Source: Clostridioides difficile (GTDB taxonomy: Bacteria; Bacillota; Clostridia; Peptostreptococcales; Peptostreptococcaceae). Taken from it: 64,000 bases of DNA. Within the stretch, counting starts at the first letter, position 1; every line of letters begins with the position of its first letter. A program made the translations under genes and the position numbers. Positions 16,484-23,814 of this stretch are shown here, in pieces. The stretch covers positions 930,001-994,000 of the forward strand of contig CP103804.1 of NCBI GenBank assembly GCA_024919175.1, in the 5' to 3' direction. A model generated the notes under the pieces. That model made no database searches. It worked only from the letters and a program-made list of their open reading frames with translations, and was not told the origin of the DNA.

Positions 16484-17053
16484 GTGAAAAGCATATTATA
16501 TCAGATAAATAGACAGCCAGTTAAAGCTAAATATACATCTGATGAATTAGAATGTTTTTTAGATACAATTGAGTATAATGTAGGGGATAAAATATTGCTT
16601 GTTGGTCATATAGGAAGCCTAGGCAAGAGATTAAGAGGTCTTGGTACTTCTGTAACAATACTAGAGAATAGTAACTATGAAGATGTATGTTATTCTTTAG
16701 TATATAATGAAAATTGTAATGTAGTTAAAGGTAAGTTAGAGTTTTTGCCATTTGATGATAATCATTTCAACAAGATAATAATAGTAGACCAATTTAATGT
16801 TATTACAGATTGTGAAAAAGCTTCATCTGAAATACAAAGAGTTTTAAAAGGTAATGGAGAGGTTATATTAGAAGATTTAAACTTAAAAAATTTAAAAGTT
16901 AAACTAAACTATCTTAAGCATAAATTTTGTGGTTCTGTAGCAAAGATTCACTATCCACATGAAGTATTTAATATATTTTCAAGATTAAATTTTGATGGTA
17001 TGATTAAAGAGTCAAATAAATTAAAATATATTTATGTGGGAAAAAGAAGATAA
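16484..17053 (+). CDS. Class I SAM-dependent methyltransferase-like protein
   Basis: The 189-residue protein has a compact Rossmann methyltransferase pattern: motif I-like KILLVGHIGSLGKRLRGLG (about 36-54), an acidic end of strand 2 (VTILENSN), LEFLPFDDNHFNKIIIVDQF and the late motif RVLKGNGEVILEDL. The usual GxGxG is replaced by GHIGSLG, so SAM binding is plausible but not certain. The start is GTG 16484, preceded by GAGGTG. A terminator follows at 17085. Substrate unknown; nothing nearby defines a pathway. Confidence 0.65.
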   Translation: MKSILYQINRQPVKAKYTSDELECFLDTIEYNVGDKILLVGHIGSLGKRLRGLGTSVTILENSNYEDVCYSLVYNENCNVVKGKLEFLPFDDNHFNKIIIVDQFNVITDCEKASSEIQRVLKGNGEVILEDLNLKNLKVKLNYLKHKFCGSVAKIHYPHEVFNIFSRLNFDGMIKESNKLKYIYVGKRR

Positions 17054-17084
17054 ATGAGTTAAAATATAAATATGGATATAATAT

Positions 17085-17112
17085 AAAAGACTAGGTTAAG
17101 CCTAGTCTTTTG
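17085..17112 (+). terminator. Terminator between methyltransferase and cdsR unit
   Basis: AAAAGACTAGG (17085-17095) pairs exactly with CCTAGTCTTTT (17101-17111). The next Shine-Dalgarno, AAGGAG, follows at once, so the hairpin could also lie in the leader of the small ORF. Confidence 0.8.
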
Positions 17113-17130
17113 TTATAAGGAGATGTAGAT

Positions 17131-17268
17131 ATGGAAATAAATTATGAGTTAATAATAATTGTTATGCTCTTTGTAATCCTAATGTCAATTCAATTTACTT
17201 TAAATAAGATATATTTAATTCTTAAGGAAATAAGACAAATACTTATGTTAAGAAAAAATAAGGAATGA
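17131..17268 (+). CDS. 45-residue membrane peptide coupled to cdsR
   Basis: The ORF reads MEINYELIIIVMLFVILMSI, one transmembrane helix (about 6-24), then a basic, amphipathic tail ending RQILMLRKNKE. AAGGAG (17118-17123) is well placed for ATG 17131. Its stop TGA overlaps an ATG at 17265 (ATGA), and the cdsR Shine-Dalgarno lies inside its last codons, so translation should be coupled. Too short for most automatic callers. Function unknown; the position suggests a membrane tether or inhibitor for CdsR, or a small accessory peptide. Confidence 0.65.
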   Translation: MEINYELIIIVMLFVILMSIQFTLNKIYLILKEIRQILMLRKNKE

Positions 17269-17273
17269 TAACT

Positions 17274-19040
17274 ATGATAGATTTAGAATATATAAAATCT
17301 GATATTCAGAACATAGCTGAAGCTATAGTTTCAGTGCTCAATATAGATGTAACTATAGTAAATAGAAACTTATTTAGGATTGCAGGTACAGGTATATATG
17401 TAGATAAAATAGGTGAAAAAGTAGATAAATATACAGCTTTTAAAAAGTCACTTACAGAACAAATTACAATACTAATTGATGACCCAAAGAGCAGTGATAT
17501 ATGTAGAGAATGTTATAAAAATAATGCCTGTGTGGAGTTTGCAGAAGTATGTTGCCCAATTATATGTGATGGAGAGTCCCATGGTGTTATAGGCCTTATA
17601 GCCTTTACAAAAGAACAAGCACAGATTATAGAAAATAATAAGAGTGGACTTATAAACTTTTTAGGTAAGATGGCAGACTTGATATCCAATAAACTAAAAG
17701 CTCAAATTAAAACGTACGAGCTAGAGTTAGAAAAGAAAAAATTAGAAACTTTGTTAAACAATATGGATAAAGCTGTTGTGTCCATTGATGTAGATGGTAA
17801 AATAGATAAATATAATTCAAAGTTTAAAGAGCTTTTTAATCTAAAAGACAATATAACTGGGAAAGATATATTCACTGAGTTAGATTTTATAAAGAAACCT
17901 TCAATAAATAACTTTAAGAAGGACAAATCATGTAGCTTTTTTTATAGGAGATACGGATATGATTCAAAGGGGATATATAACATCAATAAAATAGTATTAA
18001 AAAATGAATTAAAAGGATATGTTATTGATTTTATAGATAAAAGAGATGCTATAAAAAACTATAATAAGATGAATAAAGATTATAAGATAAAGCTGGAAAA
18101 TATAATTGGAGAGAGTGTAGCTATAAGAAATTCAAAAAAAGAAGCTCTAATAGCTTCTAAATCCACTTCAACAGTACTTATTACTGGTGAAAGCGGAACG
18201 GGTAAAGAGCTATTTGCAAGAGCTATACACAACCATAGTAATAGGGTAGATAATCCTTTTATAGCTGTAAACTGTGCAGCAATACCAGACAATTTATTAG
18301 AGAGTGAATTATTTGGATATGAAGAAGGTGCTTTTACAGGGGCTAAAAAAGGTGGAAAACTTGGTATGTTTGAAATAGCCCATAAAGGAAGCATATTTTT
18401 AGATGAAATAGGAGATATGAGTTTGCATTTACAGTCAAAGTTGTTGAGGGTGCTACAAGAAAAAGAACTCAATAAGATTGGAAGTAAATCAAATGTTCTG
18501 ATAGATGTAAGAATTATTGCTGCTACAAATAAAGATTTAGAAAAAATGGTTCAAAATGAAACTTTTAGAGAAGATTTATATTATAGATTAAATGTTATAC
18601 CAATAAAGCTACCAAGTTTAAGAGAAAGAAAAGATGATATACCACTTATAATAAAGCATATGATTAAGGAATACTCAAAAAAACTAGATAAAAATGTTAT
18701 CGATATAGACACTAGGGTTGTTGATGCTATGATTGAATATAAGTGGCCAGGGAATATAAGAGAATTGCAGAATATTATTGAATATAGTGTAAATATGTCT
18801 TCATCTCCAATAATTACGATGAATGTAATTCCTCAAAAAATTAAAAATACATCTATAGAAGAATTAGAAGTTAGAAGTGATAAGATAATTCCATTAGATG
18901 AACTTGAGAAAATTGAGATAATAAAAGCTTTAAATAAATACAAAGATTATAAAAAAGATAAAGAGTTAACAGCTAAGGCACTTGGAATATCAAGAGCTAC
19001 ATTATATAGAAAAATTGAAAAATATAATATAATTTCTTAG
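17274..19040 (+). CDS. cdsR: CdsR, sigma-54-dependent activator of cysteine catabolism
   Basis: This enhancer-binding protein of about 588 residues has an N-terminal sensor with a cluster of cysteines (CRECYKNNACVEFAEVCCPI, near 80-100), a PAS-like domain (about 150-260), a AAA+ domain with Walker A GESGTGKE near 304 and GAFTGA near 352, and a Fis-type C-terminal HTH (RATLYRKI). ATG 17274 is preferred because AAGGA (17259-17263) is then correctly spaced; ATG 17265 would be too close. It precedes cdsB, which has a -24/-12 promoter, matching the known CdsR-CdsB pair of C. difficile. The cysteine-rich sensor fits detection of cysteine or sulfide, possibly through a metal cluster (inference). Confidence 0.88.
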   Translation: MIDLEYIKSDIQNIAEAIVSVLNIDVTIVNRNLFRIAGTGIYVDKIGEKVDKYTAFKKSLTEQITILIDDPKSSDICRECYKNNACVEFAEVCCPIICDGESHGVIGLIAFTKEQAQIIENNKSGLINFLGKMADLISNKLKAQIKTYELELEKKKLETLLNNMDKAVVSIDVDGKIDKYNSKFKELFNLKDNITGKDIFTELDFIKKPSINNFKKDKSCSFFYRRYGYDSKGIYNINKIVLKNELKGYVIDFIDKRDAIKNYNKMNKDYKIKLENIIGESVAIRNSKKEALIASKSTSTVLITGESGTGKELFARAIHNHSNRVDNPFIAVNCAAIPDNLLESELFGYEEGAFTGAKKGGKLGMFEIAHKGSIFLDEIGDMSLHLQSKLLRVLQEKELNKIGSKSNVLIDVRIIAATNKDLEKMVQNETFREDLYYRLNVIPIKLPSLRERKDDIPLIIKHMIKEYSKKLDKNVIDIDTRVVDAMIEYKWPGNIRELQNIIEYSVNMSSSPIITMNVIPQKIKNTSIEELEVRSDKIIPLDELEKIEIIKALNKYKDYKKDKELTAKALGISRATLYRKIEKYNIIS

Positions 19041-19184
19041 TGACAAAAAGTGGTGTAAGAATATAATTAAGGAAATATATTTTCAAACGATAAAACTTAG
19101 TTTATTGGAACAGTATATATTTGATTCATTGTACTATTATGTTTCTTCAGAATCTAAAAAATAGTAATTATTAAAATAGTAATC

Positions 19185-19226
19185 GTCTCAAAATGATATA
19201 GAATCTCATTTTGAGATTTTTTTTTG
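19185..19226 (+). terminator. Terminator after cdsR
   Basis: TCTCAAAATGA (19186-19196) pairs with TCATTTTGAGA (19206-19216), followed by nine Ts. Confidence 0.88.
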
Positions 19227-19367
19227 TCTTTTTGCGAAATTGTCATCTATTTACCAAGTAAAAAAAAAATAAAATCTTCACATAAGTAAAAAAAATATAT
19301 GATTGAAGCTAGTTATTTCAATATATACATAATATCGAAATGAAAAAATGGACGAAAATAAAAAATA

Positions 19368-19383
19368 TGGCATGTATTTTGCT
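19368..19383 (+). promoter_or_regulatory. Sigma-54 (-24/-12) promoter of cdsB
   Basis: TGGCAT-GTATT-TTGCT matches the sigma-54 consensus with exact spacing, 77 bases before cdsB. It is the third such promoter in the window, and CdsR is the adjacent activator. The remainder of 19041-19459 has the cdsR terminator and A+T-rich sequence. Confidence 0.85.
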
Positions 19384-19459
19384 ATAAATATAGATAAGAA
19401 ATTATTTAATAAAATTATTCAAGTACTAAAATTAAACTTAATTGGGAGGTTTATATATA

Positions 19460-20767
19460 ATGAGAGATATAAGAAAAGAATTAGTGGAAATGTTAAAGGC
19501 AGAAGTTAAACCAGCAGTAGGATGTACTGAACCAGTAGCTTTAGCTCTAGCATGTGCAAAGGCAAAAGAATTACTAGGAGAAGAAATAGTTGAAAATCGT
19601 ATGTTAGTTAGTCCTAGTATATATAAAAATGGTATGTGCGTAGGTATACCAGGAACTGAAAGATTAGGTCTAAAAATAGCAGCAGCTTTAGGTATAGTAG
19701 GAGGTCATTCTGAAAACGGATTGAGTGTGCTAGAAACTTTAACAAAGGAAGAAGTTAAAATAGCAGAAGATTATATGGATAGTACACCTTTATCAATAAC
19801 ACCTGCTGATACAAAAGAAAAGGTATTTATAGAAGTTGCATTAAAAGGAGCTAATCATACTGCTAAAGTTAGAATAAGAACTAAACATGATAACTTTACA
19901 TTCTTAGAAAAAGATGGAGAAGTATTATTGGATGATGAACCAAAAGTATCAGTTTCAAATGCTTCAGCAGAAAAAGTTGAGAGTTTGATGGATACTGTAA
20001 CTATACAAGAATTAATAAAAAATGTAGAAGGCATTGATTTTAAAGAGATAGAGTTTTTACTAGATGGAGTAAAAATGAACGAAGAAATGGCCGAATATGG
20101 ATTGAAACAAAAGACTGGAATTGGTGTTGGATACGGAATTAAAAAGTCTATGGAAGAAGGTCTTTTAGGTAATGATGTTATAAACTATGCAATGATGTTA
20201 ACTGCTGGAGCTTCAGATGCAAGAATGGCAGGAGTAAAAATGCCTGTTATGAGTTCAAATGGTAGTGGAAATCATGGATTAACAGCAATTCTTCCAATAG
20301 TTGCTTACAACAAAAAATTCCCACAATCTGATGAAAGATTAGCAAAAGCTTTGGCTATATCTCATTTAGTAACTGGTTATATTAAGAATTATACAGGTAG
20401 ATTATCTGCTGTATGTGGATGCGGAGTTGCAGCATCTACTGGAGCAACTGCTGGTATATCTTGGCTTATGGATGGAAGCGAAAAACAAATAGAAGGTGCA
20501 ATAGAAAATATGATAGCTGACTTAAGTGGAATGATATGTGACGGAGCAAAAGCTGGTTGTGCATTAAAATTATCATCTGCTGCATCTGCTGCAATACAAA
20601 GTGCTATAATAGCTAAGCAAGACTGTTTTGTACCACCATTAAATGGTATAGTTGGTTCAAGTGTTGAGCAAAGTATACAAAACTTAGGAAGAGTAAGTGA
20701 TAAAGGTATGTCTATAACAGATGAGATAATATTAAATGTAATGAATGATATGAATAAAGTTGATTAA
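19460..20767 (+). CDS. cdsB: CdsB, L-cysteine desulfidase
   Basis: This 435-residue enzyme of the cysteine desulfidase (CyuA/YhaM) family breaks L-cysteine to pyruvate, ammonia and sulfide. Key blocks are AVGCTEPVALALACA (Cys22 region), VCGCGVAASTGATAG (near 317) and GMICDGAKAGCALK, cysteines that can bind the catalytic Fe-S cluster. ATG 19460 follows GGGAGGT (19444-19450) with 9-base spacing; the upstream in-frame TTG 19442 would lie before the Shine-Dalgarno and is rejected. Sigma-54-dependent and single-gene. In C. difficile cysteine breakdown links to toxin repression (known), consistent with tight control. Confidence 0.93.
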   Translation: MRDIRKELVEMLKAEVKPAVGCTEPVALALACAKAKELLGEEIVENRMLVSPSIYKNGMCVGIPGTERLGLKIAAALGIVGGHSENGLSVLETLTKEEVKIAEDYMDSTPLSITPADTKEKVFIEVALKGANHTAKVRIRTKHDNFTFLEKDGEVLLDDEPKVSVSNASAEKVESLMDTVTIQELIKNVEGIDFKEIEFLLDGVKMNEEMAEYGLKQKTGIGVGYGIKKSMEEGLLGNDVINYAMMLTAGASDARMAGVKMPVMSSNGSGNHGLTAILPIVAYNKKFPQSDERLAKALAISHLVTGYIKNYTGRLSAVCGCGVAASTGATAGISWLMDGSEKQIEGAIENMIADLSGMICDGAKAGCALKLSSAASAAIQSAIIAKQDCFVPPLNGIVGSSVEQSIQNLGRVSDKGMSITDEIILNVMNDMNKVD

Positions 20768-20863
20768 TATATTACAATATTTCCTATATTGCAATATATA
20801 GTGAAAGTGATATAAATAAATTTAATTAGTGCCCCTAATAAATTATGATTATATACAAATGGG

Positions 20864-20893
20864 AAAAACTTGCTAGTGCAAGTTTTTTCTTTT
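20864..20893 (+). terminator. Terminator after cdsB
   Basis: AAAAACTTGC (20864-20873) pairs with GCAAGTTTTT (20878-20887) and runs into TTCTTTTTT. Confidence 0.88.
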
Positions 20894-21081
20894 TTGTCTA
20901 AAATATATAGTATATGATTTAGTAGGGATATATGATTTACTTAAAATAGATAATATCTTGTTAATAATTGTTGAATATACTTAAAAACTCAATAATATTG
21001 ACTAATATTGAATAAGAGTATTGAAAAAGTGAGCAATCTCTTATAAAATTAAGAAGGATTATTACAATTGGAGGTCTTTTT

Positions 21082-21621
21082 ATGGATATAGAAACAAAAA
21101 AATGGGAAGTATTGTATTCAGAAGAAAAAATTAATGATAAATTAAAAGAATTAGGAGCGATTATAGAGAAGGACTACAAAGATAAAAATCTTATGATTGT
21201 ATCTCTATTAAAAGGAAGTTTTATATTTTGTGCAGATTTAGTTAGAAATATAAAATTACCTCTTAGAGTTAATTTTATGACTACTTCTAGTTATGGAAAT
21301 AGTGAAGAGAGTACTGGAATGGTTAAAGTTGTTTCAGATGTAACTACTGATATAAAAGGATATGATGTATTAGTTGTAGACGATATTACTGACTCTGCCT
21401 TAACGATGGATTTTGTTTTAAAGCATCTAAAAGCTAAAAATCCTGCTAGTTTAAAATGTTGTGTACTTTTAGACAAGCCAAGCAGAAGAAAGGTTGATTT
21501 AGTACCAGATTATTGTGGGTTTGAGATAGAAGACAAATTCGTAGTAGGATATGGATTTGATTTTGAAGATTACTATAGAAATGTTCCTTATATATTTAAT
21601 GTAACTGATGAAGATAGATAA
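21082..21621 (+). CDS. hpt: Hypoxanthine phosphoribosyltransferase
   Basis: This 179-residue purine-salvage phosphoribosyltransferase makes IMP/GMP from hypoxanthine/guanine and PRPP. It has the PP-binding LLKGSFIFCADLVR, the flexible-loop segment TTSSYGN, the PRPP loop VLVVDDITDSALT (about 97-109) and the C-terminal DKFVVGYGFDFEDYYRN. The PRPP loop differs from the usual (V/I)EDI(I/V)D(S/T)GLT: D for E and SALT for the S/TGLT end. The fold is certain; preference for hypoxanthine, guanine or xanthine cannot be fixed. GGAGGT precedes ATG 21082. Single gene with its own terminator. Confidence 0.88.
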   Translation: MDIETKKWEVLYSEEKINDKLKELGAIIEKDYKDKNLMIVSLLKGSFIFCADLVRNIKLPLRVNFMTTSSYGNSEESTGMVKVVSDVTTDIKGYDVLVVDDITDSALTMDFVLKHLKAKNPASLKCCVLLDKPSRRKVDLVPDYCGFEIEDKFVVGYGFDFEDYYRNVPYIFNVTDEDR

Positions 21622-21642
21622 GCAATTATTTAATTTTATAGG

Positions 21643-21685
21643 TACCTCAATATGATTTTTATGAATCATATTGAGGTATTTTTTA
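21643..21685 (+). terminator. Terminator after hpt
   Basis: TACCTCAATATGAT (21643-21656) pairs perfectly with ATCATATTGAGGTA (21665-21678), followed by seven Ts. Confidence 0.92.
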
Positions 21686-21897
21686 TTTGATGTATTTTTT
21701 TAATCTAGGGTTGATTTGAAGTTATCTTGTATTTGTATCAAGTTGTAAGCCCAACATGGTAAACTTAGTTTTGATAGCTTTATTCAGGTTTTGATTCTGT
21801 GTTTAGAGATATTAAAAAAAATTTGAAAAATTTGATAGGAAATCTGATTTTTAATTGTATTAGTAGTTGTAGAAGCTTTTACAAAGGAGGAATTAAT

Positions 21898-22431
21898 TTG
21901 GAGGATAAATTGATAATTAAAAATATAATAAAGAAAAAAGAAAAGGGTATGGAAATGCTTATAGATGAGTATGGGAATTTTATAGCATCTATAGTTAGAA
22001 GAACCCTTATGGATGCTAAAATCTATGAGGAAGAATGTATTGATGATGTGCTTTTGTCAATTTGGAATAACATAGAAAAATTTGATAATGAAAAAAACTC
22101 TTTTAAAAACTGGATAGGTTCTATTTCTAAATACAGAGCGATTAATTATAGGAAAAAGTATATAAGTAGTAATACTTATTTAAATATAGAACATGAAGAA
22201 ATACCATATATAGATAAAGAGTTGGATATGAGAGAAATTGAAGAGGAAATAAATGACCTTATAAGCACATTAAATGATAAGGATGCAGAAATCTTTAGAA
22301 GGTATTACTTAGAAGACATATCACTAAAGGATATAGCTATACAAAATGAAACCACTGTTGAAAATTTACATAATAGATTATCAAGAGGACGAAAGAAGTT
22401 GAGATTGCATTTAAATAAAAAGAAAGCTTAG
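21898..22431 (+). CDS. ECF-type RNA polymerase sigma factor
   Basis: The 177-residue protein shows sigma region 2 (YEEECIDDVLLSIWNNIEKFDNEKNSFKNWIGSI with YRAINYRKKY) and region 4 (LNDKDAEIFRRYYLEDISLKDIA, then an HTH ending NLHNRLSRGRKKLRLHL). Region 3 is absent, the ECF layout. The TTG start at 21898 has an excellent AAAGGAGG (21883-21890). The frame stays open upstream to 21799, but that part has no SD and is probably untranslated. The next gene, 63 bases downstream, encodes a membrane protein likely to act as its anti-sigma factor. ECF genes usually autoregulate; a matching promoter was not identified here. Confidence 0.85.
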   Translation: MEDKLIIKNIIKKKEKGMEMLIDEYGNFIASIVRRTLMDAKIYEEECIDDVLLSIWNNIEKFDNEKNSFKNWIGSISKYRAINYRKKYISSNTYLNIEHEEIPYIDKELDMREIEEEINDLISTLNDKDAEIFRRYYLEDISLKDIAIQNETTVENLHNRLSRGRKKLRLHLNKKKA

Positions 22432-22494
22432 AGGTAATAGATAAGATAATTATGGGTTTAAATATATAAAATATAAGAAAAAAGGAGATTTTTT

Positions 22495-23712
22495 ATGAAA
22501 GATAAATTTGATTTATTTAATGAAACAAATATAGATATAGAAAAATATGATGATATTGTATTAAATAATGAAGAAAAAGATGAAATGAAGAAGAGAATGA
22601 AATCTAAGATTCAATATAGTAAAGGTAATAATTTCAAGAGATATGCTTTAGTAGGAGGATTATCAATAGTTATTTTAGGTTCAACTGCATTTACTAATGA
22701 AACTACCTTGGCATATATGCAACATCTTGGAAAGCAGATAGAATATTTCTTTAATAAGGATACTGAAGAACTTAAACCTTATAAAAATATTGTAGATGAT
22801 GTTTCTACAGATAAAGGAATAGATATAAAGTTAAATGAGATTATGCTTGGTGATGGAGAATTATTTCTAAATATAAGTGTGGATGATAGCAAACTTGATA
22901 AAGATGCTTTGGGATTAAAGAAACAAGGAGGCTTCTTAGGAATTGATGATATCAAAATAAAGGTTGGGGATATGAACTTTGTTTCAATAACAGGACCTTC
23001 TACATCAGAAAAAAATGGAGATGGTACTACTAACATGGTTATGACTTGCAAGCTTGATAATCTGGATAAAGATGGAGATGGGAAAGGTGATGTAGAAAAT
23101 TTTGATTTATTAAAAAATGTAGATTTAAATAAAGACTATGATATAAACATAAGTATAAATAAAGTTGAGTATGAGTTAAACAAGGATATAAAAACATCAA
23201 AAGAGATAGAGATAGGAAATATGGGAGGACTAGAGGGTGAACATCTAAATGGTTATCTTAGTGGAAATTGGACATTTAATACAAATATAAATGGTTCAAA
23301 TATAGTCAAAGATACAAGAATTTATAATGTAGATAAAAATGTAAAATTAAAAAATAAAAATATTGATGTTGATTTAGTCTTAAAAGAAGTAAGGGTTTCT
23401 CCTACAAAAATCAGAGTGATTTACGGATTTAAAACTAATAAATATAATTTTAATAAAGGTGATGATACACCAAAGATACTTGAGTTTGCACTTAAAGATG
23501 GAAGAGGAAAAGATTTAGAATTACTTAGTGGCGCAGGAGGTTATAACTTAAATTACTCTAAGGGTAATTATATTGAATCTTCTTTAGAGTATGAAATTAA
23601 GAAAGATGTTAAAAAGATAAAAGTAACTCCAATAATAGAAGATTGGAGTAAAGAAATTAATAATATAACAGAATTTAAAAACCAAAGTATAGATGTTGAT
23701 ATAAGTAAATAG
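22495..23712 (+). CDS. DUF4179-type membrane protein, putative anti-sigma factor
   Basis: The 405-residue protein has a short cytoplasmic N-terminus (1-45), one transmembrane helix (about 48-67, YALVGGLSIVILGSTAF) and a large extracytoplasmic part (about 70-405) rich in beta-type repeats and Asp/Asn/Lys. The architecture and position behind an ECF sigma gene match clostridial DUF4179 proteins, commonly paired with such sigma factors. The N-terminal 45 residues would bind the sigma factor; there is no zinc-binding HxxxCxxC motif, so it is not a classical ZAS anti-sigma factor. AAAGGAG precedes ATG. The signal sensed is unknown. Confidence 0.7.
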   Translation: MKDKFDLFNETNIDIEKYDDIVLNNEEKDEMKKRMKSKIQYSKGNNFKRYALVGGLSIVILGSTAFTNETTLAYMQHLGKQIEYFFNKDTEELKPYKNIVDDVSTDKGIDIKLNEIMLGDGELFLNISVDDSKLDKDALGLKKQGGFLGIDDIKIKVGDMNFVSITGPSTSEKNGDGTTNMVMTCKLDNLDKDGDGKGDVENFDLLKNVDLNKDYDINISINKVEYELNKDIKTSKEIEIGNMGGLEGEHLNGYLSGNWTFNTNINGSNIVKDTRIYNVDKNVKLKNKNIDVDLVLKEVRVSPTKIRVIYGFKTNKYNFNKGDDTPKILEFALKDGRGKDLELLSGAGGYNLNYSKGNYIESSLEYEIKKDVKKIKVTPIIEDWSKEINNITEFKNQSIDVDISK

Positions 23713-23722
23713 ATGTATTATC

Positions 23723-23750
23723 ACATAATAAATTGTCGATTCATACAATA
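23723..23750 (+). promoter_or_regulatory. Sigma-K-like promoter of bclA2
   Basis: AC (23723-23724), 17 bases, then CATACAATA (23742-23750), fitting the sigma-K pattern AC-N16/17-CATANNNTA. Late mother-cell expression is expected for an exosporium gene. It overlaps the end of the upstream unit. Confidence 0.6.
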
Positions 23751-23753
23751 TAT

Positions 23754-23792
23754 AGAGCAATGCTAGATATATATCTAGTATTGCTCTAATTT
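23754..23792 (+). terminator. Strong hairpin between DUF4179 gene and bclA2
   Basis: AGAGCAATGCTAGATA (23754-23769) pairs with TATCTAGTATTGCTCT (23772-23787, one G:U) and is followed only by AATTTT. It can end the sigma/anti-sigma transcript, but it lies at or just after the predicted bclA2 start point, so it may instead stabilise the bclA2 leader. Confidence 0.65.
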
Positions 23793-23814
23793 TAAAAGAG
23801 GGAGCATTTAAGGT

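Noticed and set aside
19442..19459. TTG start for cdsB adding MGGLYI
   Set aside because: These codons contain the Shine-Dalgarno GGGAGGT itself; ATG 19460 is correctly spaced.
21799..21897. Extended N-terminus of the ECF sigma factor
   Set aside because: The upstream codons have no Shine-Dalgarno, whereas AAAGGAGG sits ideally before TTG 21898.
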